Source of the DNA: an uncultured Woeseiaceae bacterium
GTDB taxonomy: Bacteria > Pseudomonadota > Gammaproteobacteria > Steroidobacterales > Woeseiaceae
NCBI GenBank assembly: GCA_947258565.1
Contig: CAMYJB010000010.1
Span: forward strand, 1-64,000
DNA length: 64,000 nt
Direction: 5' to 3'
Shown: positions 8,883-18,608 of the stretch, piece by piece
Layout of the letters: each line of letters begins with the position of its first letter
How positions within the stretch are numbered: position 1 is the stretch's first letter
The notes under the pieces: model-generated
Told to the model about the DNA's origin: nothing
Database searches by the model: none
What the model saw: the letters and a program-made list of their open reading frames with translations, nothing else
Made by a program: the position numbers and the translations under genes

Positions 8883-9656
8883 TTATCCGGCGTTTCGGGC
8901 GCCGGTCAGAATGTCGAGAGATCGCATTTCCCGGAATGCCGATACGCCATGTTCGATGAATGCTTCGACGTCGGGGTAGCTGATGTCGGCTGCGAGCTTG
9001 CGAAGCAATGTTTCACCGGAGTGGCCTGACTCGTTTGCCTCGATGGCGTTGAGCAGCCCCGCTGTAACGGCATTCAGCTCGAGAAAGCCGACCTTGTCGT
9101 CGGTGCCGCGGTAGACAGCCAGGTAAACGGCTTGCTCTGCGGGCGCGTCGGGGAGGAAGTCGCTGGAAATGCGGTGCACCGGGTACTGGTACGCGAAGAC
9201 CCATGCCAGTTCGGATTTGACCGGGACACCGGCCAACAGGTCCCCTTCCGGATCCACGCCCTCAAGGTCGTTGACTGCCTCGGAGATCGACAGCGCCAGC
9301 TCGATGTATTCGTAGTGCGCGAGCTCGGCAAGGAACGGAAAATCGTCAGGCTCCGGTTCGTACTCGCTCTGCAGGAAATCCAGGAATTCTGCCGGCAGCT
9401 GCAGAAAGTAGGGCGTCTGCGCCTGGTGTCGCTGCATGAATCGCCGCACGAGCCGGCGCCACTTCTCATCGCCGTGAAGCTTGCTGAGCACCGGGAACAT
9501 GCTCGACAGCAGGCTCCTGAGATTGTTGAAAAACAGCTCGCGATAGATCGCCATGCGGCGATCCTCGATGCCCTCGGGTGCCGGCACGTGCTGCGGATCC
9601 CGGATGTGGGCCGCAAACGCGTACTGCTGTTCCTGGAACTTCGGTCGCTCAGCCAT
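8883..9656 (-). CDS. bufC: DUF2063 (HvfC/BufC-like) partner of an MNIO enzyme
   Basis: 257 residues. The N-terminus (QEQQYAFAAHIRDP, then DRRMAIYRELFFNNL) is the helical DUF2063 domain found in HvfC/BufC, which binds the DUF692 enzyme and presents the peptide substrate. The C-terminal half (about 110-257) is the usual second helical/RRE-like part. The ATG at 9656 overlaps the end of the DUF692 frame by 8 bases (ATGGCTGA), the standard coupling. The frame is open much further upstream, but that extension is antisense-free junk overlapping the DUF692 gene. Intact here, whereas its enzyme partner is frameshifted. Confidence 0.85.
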   Translation of the reverse strand: MAERPKFQEQQYAFAAHIRDPQHVPAPEGIEDRRMAIYRELFFNNLRSLLSSMFPVLSKLHGDEKWRRLVRRFMQRHQAQTPYFLQLPAEFLDFLQSEYEPEPDDFPFLAELAHYEYIELALSISEAVNDLEGVDPEGDLLAGVPVKSELAWVFAYQYPVHRISSDFLPDAPAEQAVYLAVYRGTDDKVGFLELNAVTAGLLNAIEANESGHSGETLLRKLAADISYPDVEAFIEHGVSAFREMRSLDILTGARNAG

Positions 9657-10477
9657 TGGCAGCCTCCGCCGGTTCCGCCTGCAGCTGCATTTGCTTGATA
9701 CGCCGCACCTCGTCGAGCAGTTCCTCCATCGGCGGAAAATTAAAGTCGCGCTCGAGCAAGGTCGGCACCGGCCCGAAGTGTGCATAGGCGTCGGCCAGCA
9801 GCTTCCAGGCCTGCTGGTCGACAGCCGCGCCGTGCGTGTCGACCCGCAGGTCCTCGGCTTCGACGTAGTGTCCCGCGAGATGGAAATATCGGATTCGCTC
9901 GCGGGTCGTAACTGTGATTGATGCTGTTGACGACGATATTGTTGATGTCGAGCATGAGGTCGCAATCCGCTTCCTCGAGCACGGCATTGACGAAATCCGC
10001 CTCGGGCATCGCGGTATCGGTGGGCGCATAATAGGAGACGTTCTCGAGCGCCATACGCTGCTCGAGAATATCCTGCACCCGCCGCACGCGCTCGGCGACG
10101 TAGCTGACGGCCTCTTCCGTGAAGGGAATCGGCATCAGGTCGTAAAGCTGGCCGTCGTCGCCACAATAGCTCAGGTGTTCGGAGTACATGCGGATATCGT
10201 GTTCGGCCATGAACGCCTTGATATCGCGCACGAGCTGCTCGTCGAGCGGGGCGGGTCCGCCGATGGACAGCGACAGGCCATGGATGACGAACGGATAACG
10301 TTCCGTAAACCAGCGGAACTTCTTGCCGAGCGCGCCGCCCACGTGGATCCAGTTTTCCGGTGCGACTTCCATGAAATCGACCTCGGAAGGCGGATCCGCC
10401 ATCAGCTTGTCGGCGATGGGGCGACGCAGGCCGAGCCCGGCGCCGCTGACGGGATACTGAGAATGGCTTTGACTCAT
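9649..10477 (-). pseudogene. bufB: DUF692 / MNIO-family oxidase (BufB-like), frameshifted
   Basis: Relative of MbnB/BufB, multinuclear iron enzymes that modify cysteines of peptide precursors. From the ATG at 10477 the frame reads normally through [24 protein letters not shown] and [17 protein letters not shown]. It then fails at about 9900, and the rest ([36 protein letters not shown]) continues in another frame to 9649. Family members have about nine residues between DPR and ERI; here one base separates them, which implies loss of about 26 bases and the frame change. All expected metal-site regions are otherwise present, so this is either a recent disruption or an assembly error. 49 bases follow DUF1841 on the same strand. 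Confidence 0.8.
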
Positions 10478-10526
10478 CGGTTCACCTGCTGGATTACGAC
10501 AACAGACCAGCCCCGCGCCGCTTTTA

Positions 10527-10946
10527 TTACAGGTGGCGCAGGCGTTCGAGATAGAGAGCTTCGTCGGGAGCGCGGTTGGTGCTCTGCGCTTCCCAGAGTG
10601 TTTCGGCGAGACACTCGATCATGAGGTGTTCCGCCGCGTGTGGATCACCGTTTCGTGCGGCCAGCGTCTCGTAGATCGTCGCGATACCGGGCGGCCTGTC
10701 GGTTGCCACCTGCTCACGGATGCCCAGATGCAGCCCCATGTGCAGGAAGGGATTGGTCCTGCCGCCTTCAGGGGTGTAATCCTCGTCGAGGTCATCGTCC
10801 GTGAGGGCATGGTGGTATTCAGGATGCTGCGCGATAACGGCGGCGATCAGGGATTCGAGCGGCGACAGCGGCTGCCCGGCGACCTGTTTCCGCCAGGCAT
10901 CCACGTACATCCTCCTCAGTTCCTGCCTGTCCTGGCCGAATATCAT
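10527..10946 (-). CDS. DUF1841 family protein
   Basis: 139-residue soluble protein of the DUF1841 family (start [18 protein letters not shown], then [18 protein letters not shown] and [15 protein letters not shown]). The conserved His-rich core HPEYHHAL and HMGLHLGI might bind metal but the function is unknown. Its ATG overlaps the nth stop by four bases (ATGA), so it is the end of the rsx-nth run, or the start of the DUF692 group 49 bases further on. Widespread in gamma- and betaproteobacteria. Confidence 0.85.
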   Translation of the reverse strand: MIFGQDRQELRRMYVDAWRKQVAGQPLSPLESLIAAVIAQHPEYHHALTDDDLDEDYTPEGGRTNPFLHMGLHLGIREQVATDRPPGIATIYETLAARNGDPHAAEHLMIECLAETLWEAQSTNRAPDEALYLERLRHL

Positions 10947-11578
10947 TCGACTTCCTTGCTGCGGTATTCACACCATTCGACGATCGGGCAGCGCCAGCAC
11001 TCGGGCCTGCGCGCCTTGCAGACGTAGCGGCCGTGCAGGATAAGCCAGTGATGCGCGTCTTTCCTGAATTCCTCGGGTGTCAGTCTGACGAGGCGCTTCT
11101 CGACTTCCAGCGGTGTCTTGCCTTTGGCGAGCCCTGTCCGGTTGGCGACGCGAAAGATGTGGGTGTCGACGGCGATCGTGGCTTCGCCGAATGCCGTATT
11201 CAGGATGACGTTCGCCGTTTTGCGGCCGACGCCGGGGAGCCTTTCCAGTTCCTCGCGCGTTCGCGGGACCTCGCCGCCGTGCTCCTCTAACAGGATCCGG
11301 CAGGTCTTGATGATGTTCTCGGCCTTGCTGTTGAAGAGCCCGATCGTGCGGATGTAGGACTTCAGGCCATCGACGCCCAGGTCCAGGATGGCCTGCGGCG
11401 TATTGGCGATCGCGTAGAGTTTACTGGTTGCCTTGTTGACGCCCACGTCGGTTGCCTGTGCGGAAAGAATGACTGCGACGAGCAGCTCGAACGGCGTACC
11501 GTAGTCGAGCTCGGTCGTCGGCTGCGGGTTCAGCTCGCGCAGGCGACTGAACAGGACTGTGCGCTTGTCCCTGTTCAC
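10943..11578 (-). CDS. nth: Endonuclease III (DNA glycosylase/AP lyase)
   Basis: Removes oxidised pyrimidines and cleaves at abasic sites in base-excision repair. 211 residues, the family's usual size. Helix-hairpin-helix LPGVGRKTANV contains the catalytic Lys120, and the catalytic Asp138 is in AVDTHIFRV, both at the same numbers as in E. coli. The [4Fe-4S] loop is at the C-terminus with spacing C-X6-C-X2-C-X5-C (CKARRPECWRCPIVEWC). It overlaps rsxE upstream and DUF1841 downstream by four bases each. Confidence 0.97.
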   Translation of the reverse strand: MNRDKRTVLFSRLRELNPQPTTELDYGTPFELLVAVILSAQATDVGVNKATSKLYAIANTPQAILDLGVDGLKSYIRTIGLFNSKAENIIKTCRILLEEHGGEVPRTREELERLPGVGRKTANVILNTAFGEATIAVDTHIFRVANRTGLAKGKTPLEVEKRLVRLTPEEFRKDAHHWLILHGRYVCKARRPECWRCPIVEWCEYRSKEVE

Positions 11579-12222
11579 GTGCGGCGTGCGGCGCCCCGCT
11601 TCCCGTCCAGGTAGTTCTTCAGCGCGACGGCGAGGGCGAGGCTGAAGAACGCTCCAGGCGGCAGTACGGCCAACAGCCAGCCGCCATCAACGATAACGAG
11701 TCCCGCCAGCGCTTCGCCGCCGAAAAGCAGGTGGAAATCGGCGAACAGCGAACCTTTGCCGATGAGTTCGCGAAACAGGCCAATCGCCATCAGCAGCAGC
11801 GCAAAGCCCGTGCCCATCCCGAGACCGTCAAAAAAGCTGGCGGCGACGCCATTGCGCGATGCGAACAGTTCGGCGCGCGCGACAATCGCACAGTTGGTGA
11901 CGATCAAAGGGATGAAGATGCCCAGCGATCGGTCGAGCGCAGGGAACCACGCCTTGAAGATCAGTTCCGTGCAGGTCACCAGGCTCGCGATGATCAGCAC
12001 GTAGATCGGTACCCGGATCTCCGCCAGTATCCAGCGGCGCGTGGCCGACACGAGCACGCTGGAACAGGTGAGCACGCCGAGCGTGGCGACACCGAGCCCG
12101 AAGCCATTGATGAAGGTCGAGGTGACCGCGAGCAGCGGGCACAGTCCGAGCAGCTGCACGAGGCCAGGATTCTCCCGCCACAGCCCGGTCTGCAGCCGAT
12201 CGATGAAATGGCCCGAAGTCAC
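11575..12222 (-). CDS. rsxE: Electron transport complex subunit RsxE/RnfE
   Basis: 215-residue inner-membrane subunit with about six hydrophobic segments, homologous to RsxA, of the ion-pumping Rsx/Rnf NADH:ferredoxin complex. The signature LVQLLGLCPLLAVT near the N-terminus holds the membrane-embedded cysteine that, with its partner in RsxA, carries a [2Fe-2S] cluster; LIVTNCAIVARAE is the second half-motif. Basic, positive C-terminus. Its start overlaps the rsxG stop by four bases and its stop overlaps the nth start. Confidence 0.95.
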   Translation of the reverse strand: MTSGHFIDRLQTGLWRENPGLVQLLGLCPLLAVTSTFINGFGLGVATLGVLTCSSVLVSATRRWILAEIRVPIYVLIIASLVTCTELIFKAWFPALDRSLGIFIPLIVTNCAIVARAELFASRNGVAASFFDGLGMGTGFALLLMAIGLFRELIGKGSLFADFHLLFGGEALAGLVIVDGGWLLAVLPPGAFFSLALAVALKNYLDGKRGAARRT

Positions 12223-12851
12223 AGTGATTCCGCCGTTGCCGGCATGTCGAAGATCTCCTCGCGGTTGGTGTCAAAGTATATCAACGTCTCGCGAATCGCC
12301 TTGATGACGGCACGCGGCGTCACCGTAGCGCCGGTGAGCTGGTCGAAATCGCCGCCGTCGGCCTCGAGGTTCCAGCCGGTGACCGGCGGGTCGCCGAGTG
12401 AGCGCCCGTAGAACTGGTGTACCCAGTCGGAGCGTGACTCCTCGATGCCGTCGCCGAGCCCGGGCGTCTCGCGGTGTTCGAGGATGCGAACACCGGTGAT
12501 CGCGCCGTCTGCCTCGATACCGACCAGGATGCGGATCGGGCCCGCGTAACCGCCTCGCGCCGTGACCGCGAACAGCGCGGCAACGGGGACGCCGCCGGAA
12601 TACGCGCGGTAGATGATTGCGACATCGTTGCCGGGCAGACCGTGTGGCGGTTCGAGGACGAGTTTCGCCGCCGTGATGCTGCCCTCGTAGTCCACGTCGC
12701 CGAGGGCGGGTTTGAGGCTGTTTTCCAGCCATGCCTGTTCGTTAGCAGCGATGCGCGCCGCGGTTAGCTGGTAGGTGGCCGCGACCAGCGTCGCGCAGAT
12801 CGCGGCGATCGCCGCGAGCGTCGTGCCGCGTTTTGCGACGCCCGGCGTCAT
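12219..12851 (-). CDS. rsxG: Electron transport complex subunit RsxG/RnfG (FMN-binding)
   Basis: 210 residues: one N-terminal transmembrane helix then a periplasmic domain that carries covalently attached FMN. The flavinylation motif is clear: DQLTGATVTPRAV, with the Thr of TGAT (about residue 175) as attachment site. The upstream stretch PGLGDGIEE is also typical. Overlaps rsxD and rsxE by four bases on either side. Needs an ApbE-type flavin transferase, which is not in this window. Confidence 0.95.
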   Translation of the reverse strand: MTPGVAKRGTTLAAIAAICATLVAATYQLTAARIAANEQAWLENSLKPALGDVDYEGSITAAKLVLEPPHGLPGNDVAIIYRAYSGGVPVAALFAVTARGGYAGPIRILVGIEADGAITGVRILEHRETPGLGDGIEESRSDWVHQFYGRSLGDPPVTGWNLEADGGDFDQLTGATVTPRAVIKAIRETLIYFDTNREEIFDMPATAESL

Positions 12852-13900
12852 CGTGTTGTCGGGTCCTTACCGTGCCCGACGATGCGCGGCCGGGTAACGC
12901 GGTCGATGGCGGGAACCGCCATGTTCATGAGCAGCACGGCATAGGCAACACCGTCCACATCCGCGCCCCAGGTCCGTATCGCATAGATCAGGAAGCCGAT
13001 GCCGGCGCCGTAAATGAGACGGCCCTTCGGGCTGGCGGCCGCGGATACCGGGTCGGTGGCGATGAAAAACGCGCACAGGAGTGCGGCGCCGCTAAACATG
13101 TGGAAGCCGGGGCTCGGCTCGGTTCCGGGGCTGATCAGCCACATGATGCCGGCCGGGATCAGGAGTCCGGCACCCACGCCGGCCGGGATATGCCAGCGTA
13201 TGATCCTGCGGATCATGAGCCAGAAACCGCCGATGGCGATGAAATTTCCGATCCATTCCCAGCCGACGCCGCCGAAGTCGCCCATGACAGGCAGGGCACG
13301 TATCTCGGCGGTTGTGAGCATGTCATTCAGACCGGACTTCATCGCATCCAGGGGGGTAGCGCGGCTGACCTCATCGTAGGACAGCGCATCCGGGAGATTA
13401 CCGGTCAGCGTGTAGGCAAGCGTCTGCAGGGTCGTCAGGAACTGGTAGTCGATGTCGCCCATGCGCGGCGCGACCCAGAGGTTCAGGTGCATGGGGAAGG
13501 CGACGAGCACGGCGACGTAACCGGCCATCGCCGGGTTGAAGATATTGAAACCGATGCCCCCGTAGAGGTGCTTGGCCACGATGATGCCGAAGAGCGCGCC
13601 GCTGGCCGTCACCCACCATGGCGTCAGCGAGGGCAGCGCGAAGGCCAGCAACGCCGCCGTCACCACCGCACTGTAATCGGACAGGGCGTGTGCAACCGGG
13701 CGGCCGCGCATCCGCATCATGAGCGCCTCCCCGCCGACGCAGGCTGCCGCGGCAATCGCCAGGTTGAAGATCAGGCCCGGGCCGAAAAACCACACGTGCG
13801 CAATTGCGGCGGGCACGAGCGCGAGCAGCACCTGCTGCATGATCCTGGCCACGCTGGCGGTCGGCGCCATGTGCGGCGCTTCGCGGCGCTCGAACTCCAC
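12848..13900 (-). CDS. rsxD: Electron transport complex subunit RsxD/RnfD
   Basis: 350-residue membrane subunit with about nine to ten hydrophobic segments, carrying the second covalent FMN of the complex. The expected attachment Thr is in VSRATPLDAMK at about residue 180. N-terminus (TASVARIMQQVLLALVPA) and the later SPGTEPSPGFHMFSGAALLCAFFIATDPVS are family landmarks. Two bases separate it from rsxC, and it overlaps rsxG. Confidence 0.95.
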   Translation of the reverse strand: MEFERREAPHMAPTASVARIMQQVLLALVPAAIAHVWFFGPGLIFNLAIAAAACVGGEALMMRMRGRPVAHALSDYSAVVTAALLAFALPSLTPWWVTASGALFGIIVAKHLYGGIGFNIFNPAMAGYVAVLVAFPMHLNLWVAPRMGDIDYQFLTTLQTLAYTLTGNLPDALSYDEVSRATPLDAMKSGLNDMLTTAEIRALPVMGDFGGVGWEWIGNFIAIGGFWLMIRRIIRWHIPAGVGAGLLIPAGIMWLISPGTEPSPGFHMFSGAALLCAFFIATDPVSAAASPKGRLIYGAGIGFLIYAIRTWGADVDGVAYAVLLMNMAVPAIDRVTRPRIVGHGKDPTTR

Positions 13901-13902
13901 GC

Positions 13903-15423
13903 TCAGTCCCCGTCGTCCCGTTGCTTGCGTTTCATGATTTCCGCAATGGCGTCGGGGCCCGCCTTCCTGGCCTGGTCTTTCTGGCGGGCAAGTTCCGCCT
14001 CGCGTTCACGCTGGTCACGCTGCAGGCGCTCGTTGCGCGCTTCGAAGCGGCGCCGGGCGCGCTGCGCACGCGCTTTCTCGTCCGCCAGTTCGCGGATACG
14101 CGCCTTTGCCATGCGGAAGTCATAGGTGAGCGGAATGTGGCTCGGGCATACGAGGTCGCAACAGCCGCATTCGATGCAGTCGGTGAGCCCGTGCGCGCGC
14201 AGCTGTTGTTCATCGTCGGCGCAGGCATACCAGAATATTTGCTGCGGCAGCAGCTGCACGGGACACACGGTCGCGCATTCGCCGCAGCGGATGCACGGCA
14301 GCTCGGGGCCGGTTGCCGGCAACTCCGACATCACGAGTATGCAGTTGGTCGCCTTGACCAGCGGAACCCGGTCCGTGCTGACCGATTTGCCGGTCATCGG
14401 GCCGCCGGTCACCAGGTGCCGGGCGTTCCCGGTATAGCCGCCGGCGAATTTCGCGAGTTCGGAGATCGGCGTGCCGATACGCGCCCTGATGTTCATCGGC
14501 GTTGCGATGCCGTTGCCGGTAATCGTCGTGATCCGCGAGATCAGGGGCTCGCCGTTCTGCAGCCAGTCGTGAATGGCGGCGGCAGTGCCGACGTTTTGCA
14601 CGAGGCAGCCGATGTCCGTGGGCAGCCCGCCGCTCGGCACCTCCCGGCCGGTCACGAGCTGCACCAGCTGGTCCTCGCCTCCCGACGGGTAGATGGTCGG
14701 AATCTGCCTGAGCGTGAGTCGATCGTCCGCGGCACCGGTCATTGCCACAGCGAGTTGCCGGATCGCCTCGGGCTTGTCGCTTTCGACGACAATGCAGGCG
14801 CCGTCCAGTTGCAGCGCATGCAACAGTATCTGCACGCCGCTCACGATGTCCTGTGCGCGCTCGCGCATCAGCATGTCGTCGCAGCTGATGTAGGGTTCGC
14901 ACTCGGCACCGTTCAGGATGAGGTGATCGAGATTGCAGGAAACGGCCTGCATGAGTTTCTGCGCCGTGGGGTAGACCGCGCCGCCGAGACCGACGATGCC
15001 GCCCTGCAGGATCTTCTGCAGCACGGTGTCCGCGGGCAGCTCTACATACGGTATCGGTTCTTCCCAGGACTCGACCGCCCGGTCATCTCCGTCGCACTCG
15101 ATAACGATGCAGGGTGCCGGCTCGCCGTGGCGGCCGGCAACCGGCCATGGTTCGATGGCCACGACCTTTCCGGAGGACGACGCGTGTACGGGCGCACCGA
15201 GCGTGCCCGAAGACTCTGCGAGCAACTGGCCCCTGAGCACGCGTTCGCCAATGCCGACGAGCGGTTCGGCCGGGTCGCCAACATGCTGATCGATTGGCAG
15301 GACCAGTTGCGGGGGCAACGGGGGTGACTGTATCGGCAGACCGGTCGACGAGGACTTGTGAGCGGCGAGTCGCAGCCCGCCATGCAGCGTGCCGAGATCG
15401 AATGTCGCCGCAGGCGTCGCCAT
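13903..15423 (-). CDS. rsxC: Electron transport complex subunit RsxC/RnfC
   Basis: Peripheral NADH-oxidising subunit. I begin at the ATG at 15423 ([16 protein letters not shown]), giving 506 residues; the frame stays open upstream but only antiparallel to rsxB coding sequence. Visible: the N-terminal barrel with LPIDQHVGDPAEP, the NADH/FMN region with GGEDQLVQLVTGREVP, SLBB-type region, and two [4Fe-4S] motifs (CIRCGECATVCPVQ and CIECGCCDLVCPSH). The C-terminus is a charged Arg/Glu/Ala tail (RARRRFEARNERLQRDQ), much shorter than the long Ala-rich repeats of enteric RsxC. Overlaps rsxB by one base. Confidence 0.95.
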   Translation of the reverse strand: MATPAATFDLGTLHGGLRLAAHKSSSTGLPIQSPPLPPQLVLPIDQHVGDPAEPLVGIGERVLRGQLLAESSGTLGAPVHASSSGKVVAIEPWPVAGRHGEPAPCIVIECDGDDRAVESWEEPIPYVELPADTVLQKILQGGIVGLGGAVYPTAQKLMQAVSCNLDHLILNGAECEPYISCDDMLMRERAQDIVSGVQILLHALQLDGACIVVESDKPEAIRQLAVAMTGAADDRLTLRQIPTIYPSGGEDQLVQLVTGREVPSGGLPTDIGCLVQNVGTAAAIHDWLQNGEPLISRITTITGNGIATPMNIRARIGTPISELAKFAGGYTGNARHLVTGGPMTGKSVSTDRVPLVKATNCILVMSELPATGPELPCIRCGECATVCPVQLLPQQIFWYACADDEQQLRAHGLTDCIECGCCDLVCPSHIPLTYDFRMAKARIRELADEKARAQRARRRFEARNERLQRDQREREAELARQKDQARKAGPDAIAEIMKRKQRDDGD

Positions 15424-15908
15424 TACGATGCCCGCATCGTAATGCAGTCGACGGGGCAGGGCGCCAGGCACAGCTCGCAGCCCGTGCACTCCGTTGCGAT
15501 GACGGTATGCATCAGCTGATGGGCTCCGACGATGGCGTCGACCGGGCAGGCCGCTCGGCAGTACGTGCAGCCGATGCACAGGGATTCGTCGATGACTGCG
15601 ACGGCAGGCGCCGCCGGGCCCGTCGCGAGCGCGGGGACCTCGTCACGGCCGAGCAGGCCGGCAAGGCGCCGTACGGTGTCATTGCCTCCCGGCGGGCAGA
15701 GATTGATCGCTTCTCCGTCTTCGACAATTGCCGCGGCGTAGGGCCGGCAGCCCGGATACCCGCACTGTGCGCACTGGGTTTGCGGCAAGAGTTCATTGAC
15801 GCGCTCGACGAGTTGCGAGCCGGTCGGCGGCAGCTTGCGGGCGGCGAAGCCCAGGCCGAGGCCGGCGACCAGCGCGATGACTGTCAGGGTGAGTACGGCA
15901 ATCCACAT
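15423..15908 (-). CDS. rsxB: Electron transport complex subunit RsxB/RnfB (ferredoxin)
   Basis: 161 residues. N-terminal membrane helix, then a [4Fe-4S] domain with [13 protein letters not shown], then a two-cluster ferredoxin domain ([18 protein letters not shown] and [15 protein letters not shown]). It passes electrons between the membrane clusters and RsxC. Size and cluster order are normal. Fifteen bases after rsxA and overlapping rsxC by one base. Confidence 0.95.
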   Translation of the reverse strand: MWIAVLTLTVIALVAGLGLGFAARKLPPTGSQLVERVNELLPQTQCAQCGYPGCRPYAAAIVEDGEAINLCPPGGNDTVRRLAGLLGRDEVPALATGPAAPAVAVIDESLCIGCTYCRAACPVDAIVGAHQLMHTVIATECTGCELCLAPCPVDCITMRAS

Positions 15909-15923
15909 AAGGATTCACGGCGC

Positions 15924-16505
15924 TCAGAGCCGCGCCATGCCGGAGAACCCCATGAAAGCGAGCGACATCATGCCGGCCGTCATCAGCGCGATGGCGGGAC
16001 CGCGAAAAGGCGCCGGAACGTCTGCTGCATCGAGGCGCTCGCGGATGGCAGCAAACATGATCAGGACCAGCGCAAAGCCGCCGGCAGCGCCCAGGCCGTA
16101 GAACACCGACTGCACGAAGCCCGTCGACTGCTGCACGTTGAGCAGCGCCACGCCGAGTACCGCGCAGTTGGTAGCGATCAACGGGATGTAGATACCGAGC
16201 ACCTGGTCGAGCAGGGGACTGAGGCGGCGTACCATGATCTCCGTAAACTGCACGCTTGCCGCAATGACGAGGATGAACGTAATGGTCCGCAGGTATCCGA
16301 GTTCCAGCGGCACGAGCACGTAGGTGTGCAACAGGTAGGCGGTTGCGGACGACAATGTGAGCACGAACGCTGTCGCGAGCGACATCCCCGCTGCGGCCTC
16401 GAGGTTTCGCGACACGCCCATGAACGGGCACAAACCCAGGAAGCGCACCAGTACGAAGTTGTTGACCAGCACCGTGGCAACGAGGATGACGAACAGTTCA
16501 GTCAT
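15924..16505 (-). CDS. rsxA: Electron transport complex subunit RsxA/RnfA
   Basis: 193-residue membrane protein with six hydrophobic segments, first gene of the rsxABCDGE-nth run. [18 protein letters not shown] holds the conserved cysteine shared with RsxE, and [13 protein letters not shown] is the second half-motif. The Rsx complex keeps SoxR reduced in enterics and acts as a sodium-pumping Rnf complex in marine bacteria; the sequence does not tell which applies. The preceding gene on this strand, metG, ends 35 bases upstream. Confidence 0.95.
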   Translation of the reverse strand: MTELFVILVATVLVNNFVLVRFLGLCPFMGVSRNLEAAAGMSLATAFVLTLSSATAYLLHTYVLVPLELGYLRTITFILVIAASVQFTEIMVRRLSPLLDQVLGIYIPLIATNCAVLGVALLNVQQSTGFVQSVFYGLGAAGGFALVLIMFAAIRERLDAADVPAPFRGPAIALMTAGMMSLAFMGFSGMARL

Positions 16506-16513
16506 GCATTGAT

Positions 16514-16529
16514 CCGGCGTTCACGCCGG
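16514..16529 (-). terminator. GC hairpin between metG and rsxA
   Basis: Perfect 6-bp stem (CCGGCG/CGCCGG) with a TTCA loop in the 35-base gap between the metG stop and the rsxA start. No T-run follows, so it may attenuate or protect an RNA end rather than terminate transcription. Confidence 0.3.
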
Positions 16530-16540
16530 TATTCCAGTGG

Positions 16541-18544
16541 CTACTTGACCCGCATGCCCGGCTTTGCGCCATCGTCCGCAGACAACAGGAAGATGTCCTC
16601 TCCACCGGGTCCCGCAGCCAACACCATACCTTCGGACACGCCGAAACGCATCTTGCGCGGTGCGAGGTTGGCGACGACGACCACGTGACGGCCAACAAGG
16701 CTTTCCGCTGTGTACGCGGCCTTGATGCCCGCAAAGACGCTGCGCGTCGAGTCGCCGAGATCGAGGGTCAGCGCAAGCAGCTTGTCCGCGCCTTCGACCG
16801 GTTCCGCTTTCTCGATACGCGCGATACGCAGATCGACTTGCATGAAATCGTCGATGCTGATCGTGTCGTCCTTGTCTGCGGGCGTAGCGTCATGCGTTTC
16901 CTTCGACTGTTCGACCATGCGCTGCACCTGTTCGGGTTCGATCCGCTTGATGAGCGGCGTGAATTTATCGATGGTCGCGTCGAGCAATGGCGTCGAGGCA
17001 TCTGCCCAGCGCCAGGTGTCTTCGCCGAGAAAGCGTTTTGCGCCATCGCCGACGGCCGGTATCACGGGCTCGAGATAGATCATGAGGCTGCGAAACATGT
17101 TCAGCCCCTGCGTGCAGACCAGCTGCACCTCGTCGAGCCGGTCTTCGTCCTTGATCATTACCCACGGCTTGTTCTCGTCGATGTACCGATTTGCCTTGTC
17201 GGCGAGGGCCATGACCAATCGCATCGCCTTGGAGTATTCGCGGCGTTCGTAGTGCTCCGCGAGGGTCCCCGAAGCCGCTCCGAATTCCTCGAACAGCGCC
17301 TGATCAGGGAGTGCGCCGGACAATCGCCCGTCGAATCGCTTGTTGATGAAACCGGCGCAACGGCTCGCAATGTTGACGAGCTTGCCGACGAGGTCGGCGT
17401 TCACGCGGGCGACGAAATCGTCCAGGTTCAGGTCGATATCCTCGATGGTCGGACCCAGCTTCGCGGCGTAGTAGTAGCGCAGGTAGCTGGGGTCCAGGTT
17501 GTCGAGGTAGGTCCGAGCTTTGATGAACGTGCCGCGGGACTTCGACATCTTGAAGCCGTTAACGGTAAGGAAGCCGTGGGCGTAAACGCTCGTCGGCGTT
17601 CTGAAGCCCGAACCTTCGAGTACGGCAGGCCAGAACAGCATGTGAAAGTACATGATGTCCTTGCCGATGAAGTGATATACCTCGGTATCGTGGCCGGGCC
17701 GCCAGTATTCGTCGAAGTCGAGATCGCCGCGGCGTTCGCAGAGATTGCGGAAGCTCGCCGGGTACCCCACCGGCGCATCCAGCCAGACGTAGAAGTACTT
17801 GTCTTCGGTGCCGGGGATGCGGAACCCGAAGTAGGGCGCATCGCGGGAGATGTCCCAGTCCTGCAGTCCCGCGTCGAACCATTCGTCGAGCTTCGCTACC
17901 GCATTCTTGTCGAGCGTTGCGGACTTCATCCACGCACGCAGTCGATCCTCGTATTCGCTGAGCCGGAAGAAGTAGTGTTCCGACTCGCGCGTCACGGGCG
18001 TCGTGCCGGATATCACCGAGACCGGGTCGATGAGATCGGCCGGAGTGTAAGTCTTGCTGCAGTTCTCGCATGCGTCGCCGTACTGGTCGGCTGTCTCGCA
18101 AAACGGGCAGGTGCCGCGCACGAAACGGTCGGGCAGGAACATGCCCTCTTCTTCATCGTAGGCCTGCTCGATCGTCTTCGTGTAGATATCGCCCGCCGCG
18201 CGAAGCGCCTCGAACATCTCAACCGTGAGCGCCTCGTTCTCCGGGGAATGCGTAGTGTGGTAATTGTCGAAATCGACGCCGAACGCCGCGAAGTCCCGCA
18301 CGAACTCCTCGCTGAACCGACTCGTGAGTTCTTCGGGCGTCACGCCAAGCTCGCGCGCCTTGATCATGATCGGCGTTCCGTGTGCGTCGCTGGCGCAAAC
18401 GTAGATGCACTTGTGGCCGCGCAGCTTCTGGAAGCGCACCCAGATATCCGTCTGTATGTATTCGACGAGATGCCCCATGTGAATGGAGCCATTCGCGTAC
18501 GGCAGCGCACTCGTAACGAGGATTTTTCTGGGCGCATCGGTCAT
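16541..18544 (-). CDS. metG: Methionyl-tRNA synthetase
   Basis: Charges tRNA-Met. 667 residues: class I catalytic domain with the HIGH-type motif ([16 protein letters not shown], residues about 15-30), a zinc knuckle [22 protein letters not shown] in [10 protein letters not shown], an anticodon-binding helical domain, and a C-terminal EMAPII/Trbp111-like tRNA-binding domain ([18 protein letters not shown] to the end). The full-length form with the C-terminal domain is the E. coli type. It lies directly upstream of rsxA; the mrp and dcd genes that often neighbour metG are here 5 kb away, beyond pilTU. Confidence 0.97.
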   Translation of the reverse strand: MTDAPRKILVTSALPYANGSIHMGHLVEYIQTDIWVRFQKLRGHKCIYVCASDAHGTPIMIKARELGVTPEELTSRFSEEFVRDFAAFGVDFDNYHTTHSPENEALTVEMFEALRAAGDIYTKTIEQAYDEEEGMFLPDRFVRGTCPFCETADQYGDACENCSKTYTPADLIDPVSVISGTTPVTRESEHYFFRLSEYEDRLRAWMKSATLDKNAVAKLDEWFDAGLQDWDISRDAPYFGFRIPGTEDKYFYVWLDAPVGYPASFRNLCERRGDLDFDEYWRPGHDTEVYHFIGKDIMYFHMLFWPAVLEGSGFRTPTSVYAHGFLTVNGFKMSKSRGTFIKARTYLDNLDPSYLRYYYAAKLGPTIEDIDLNLDDFVARVNADLVGKLVNIASRCAGFINKRFDGRLSGALPDQALFEEFGAASGTLAEHYERREYSKAMRLVMALADKANRYIDENKPWVMIKDEDRLDEVQLVCTQGLNMFRSLMIYLEPVIPAVGDGAKRFLGEDTWRWADASTPLLDATIDKFTPLIKRIEPEQVQRMVEQSKETHDATPADKDDTISIDDFMQVDLRIARIEKAEPVEGADKLLALTLDLGDSTRSVFAGIKAAYTAESLVGRHVVVVANLAPRKMRFGVSEGMVLAAGPGGEDIFLLSADDGAKPGMRVK

Positions 18545-18608
18545 GGGGCGCGATTATGCCATGCTCGGGTGGCAAAGAGCCCGGTCCGCGGAGTTCGCGA
18601 CAATGCAG

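Noticed and set aside
9740-10477. Programmed frameshift in the DUF692 gene
   Set aside because: No slippery run or stimulatory structure at the junction, and about eight codons are missing as well; a deletion explains both.
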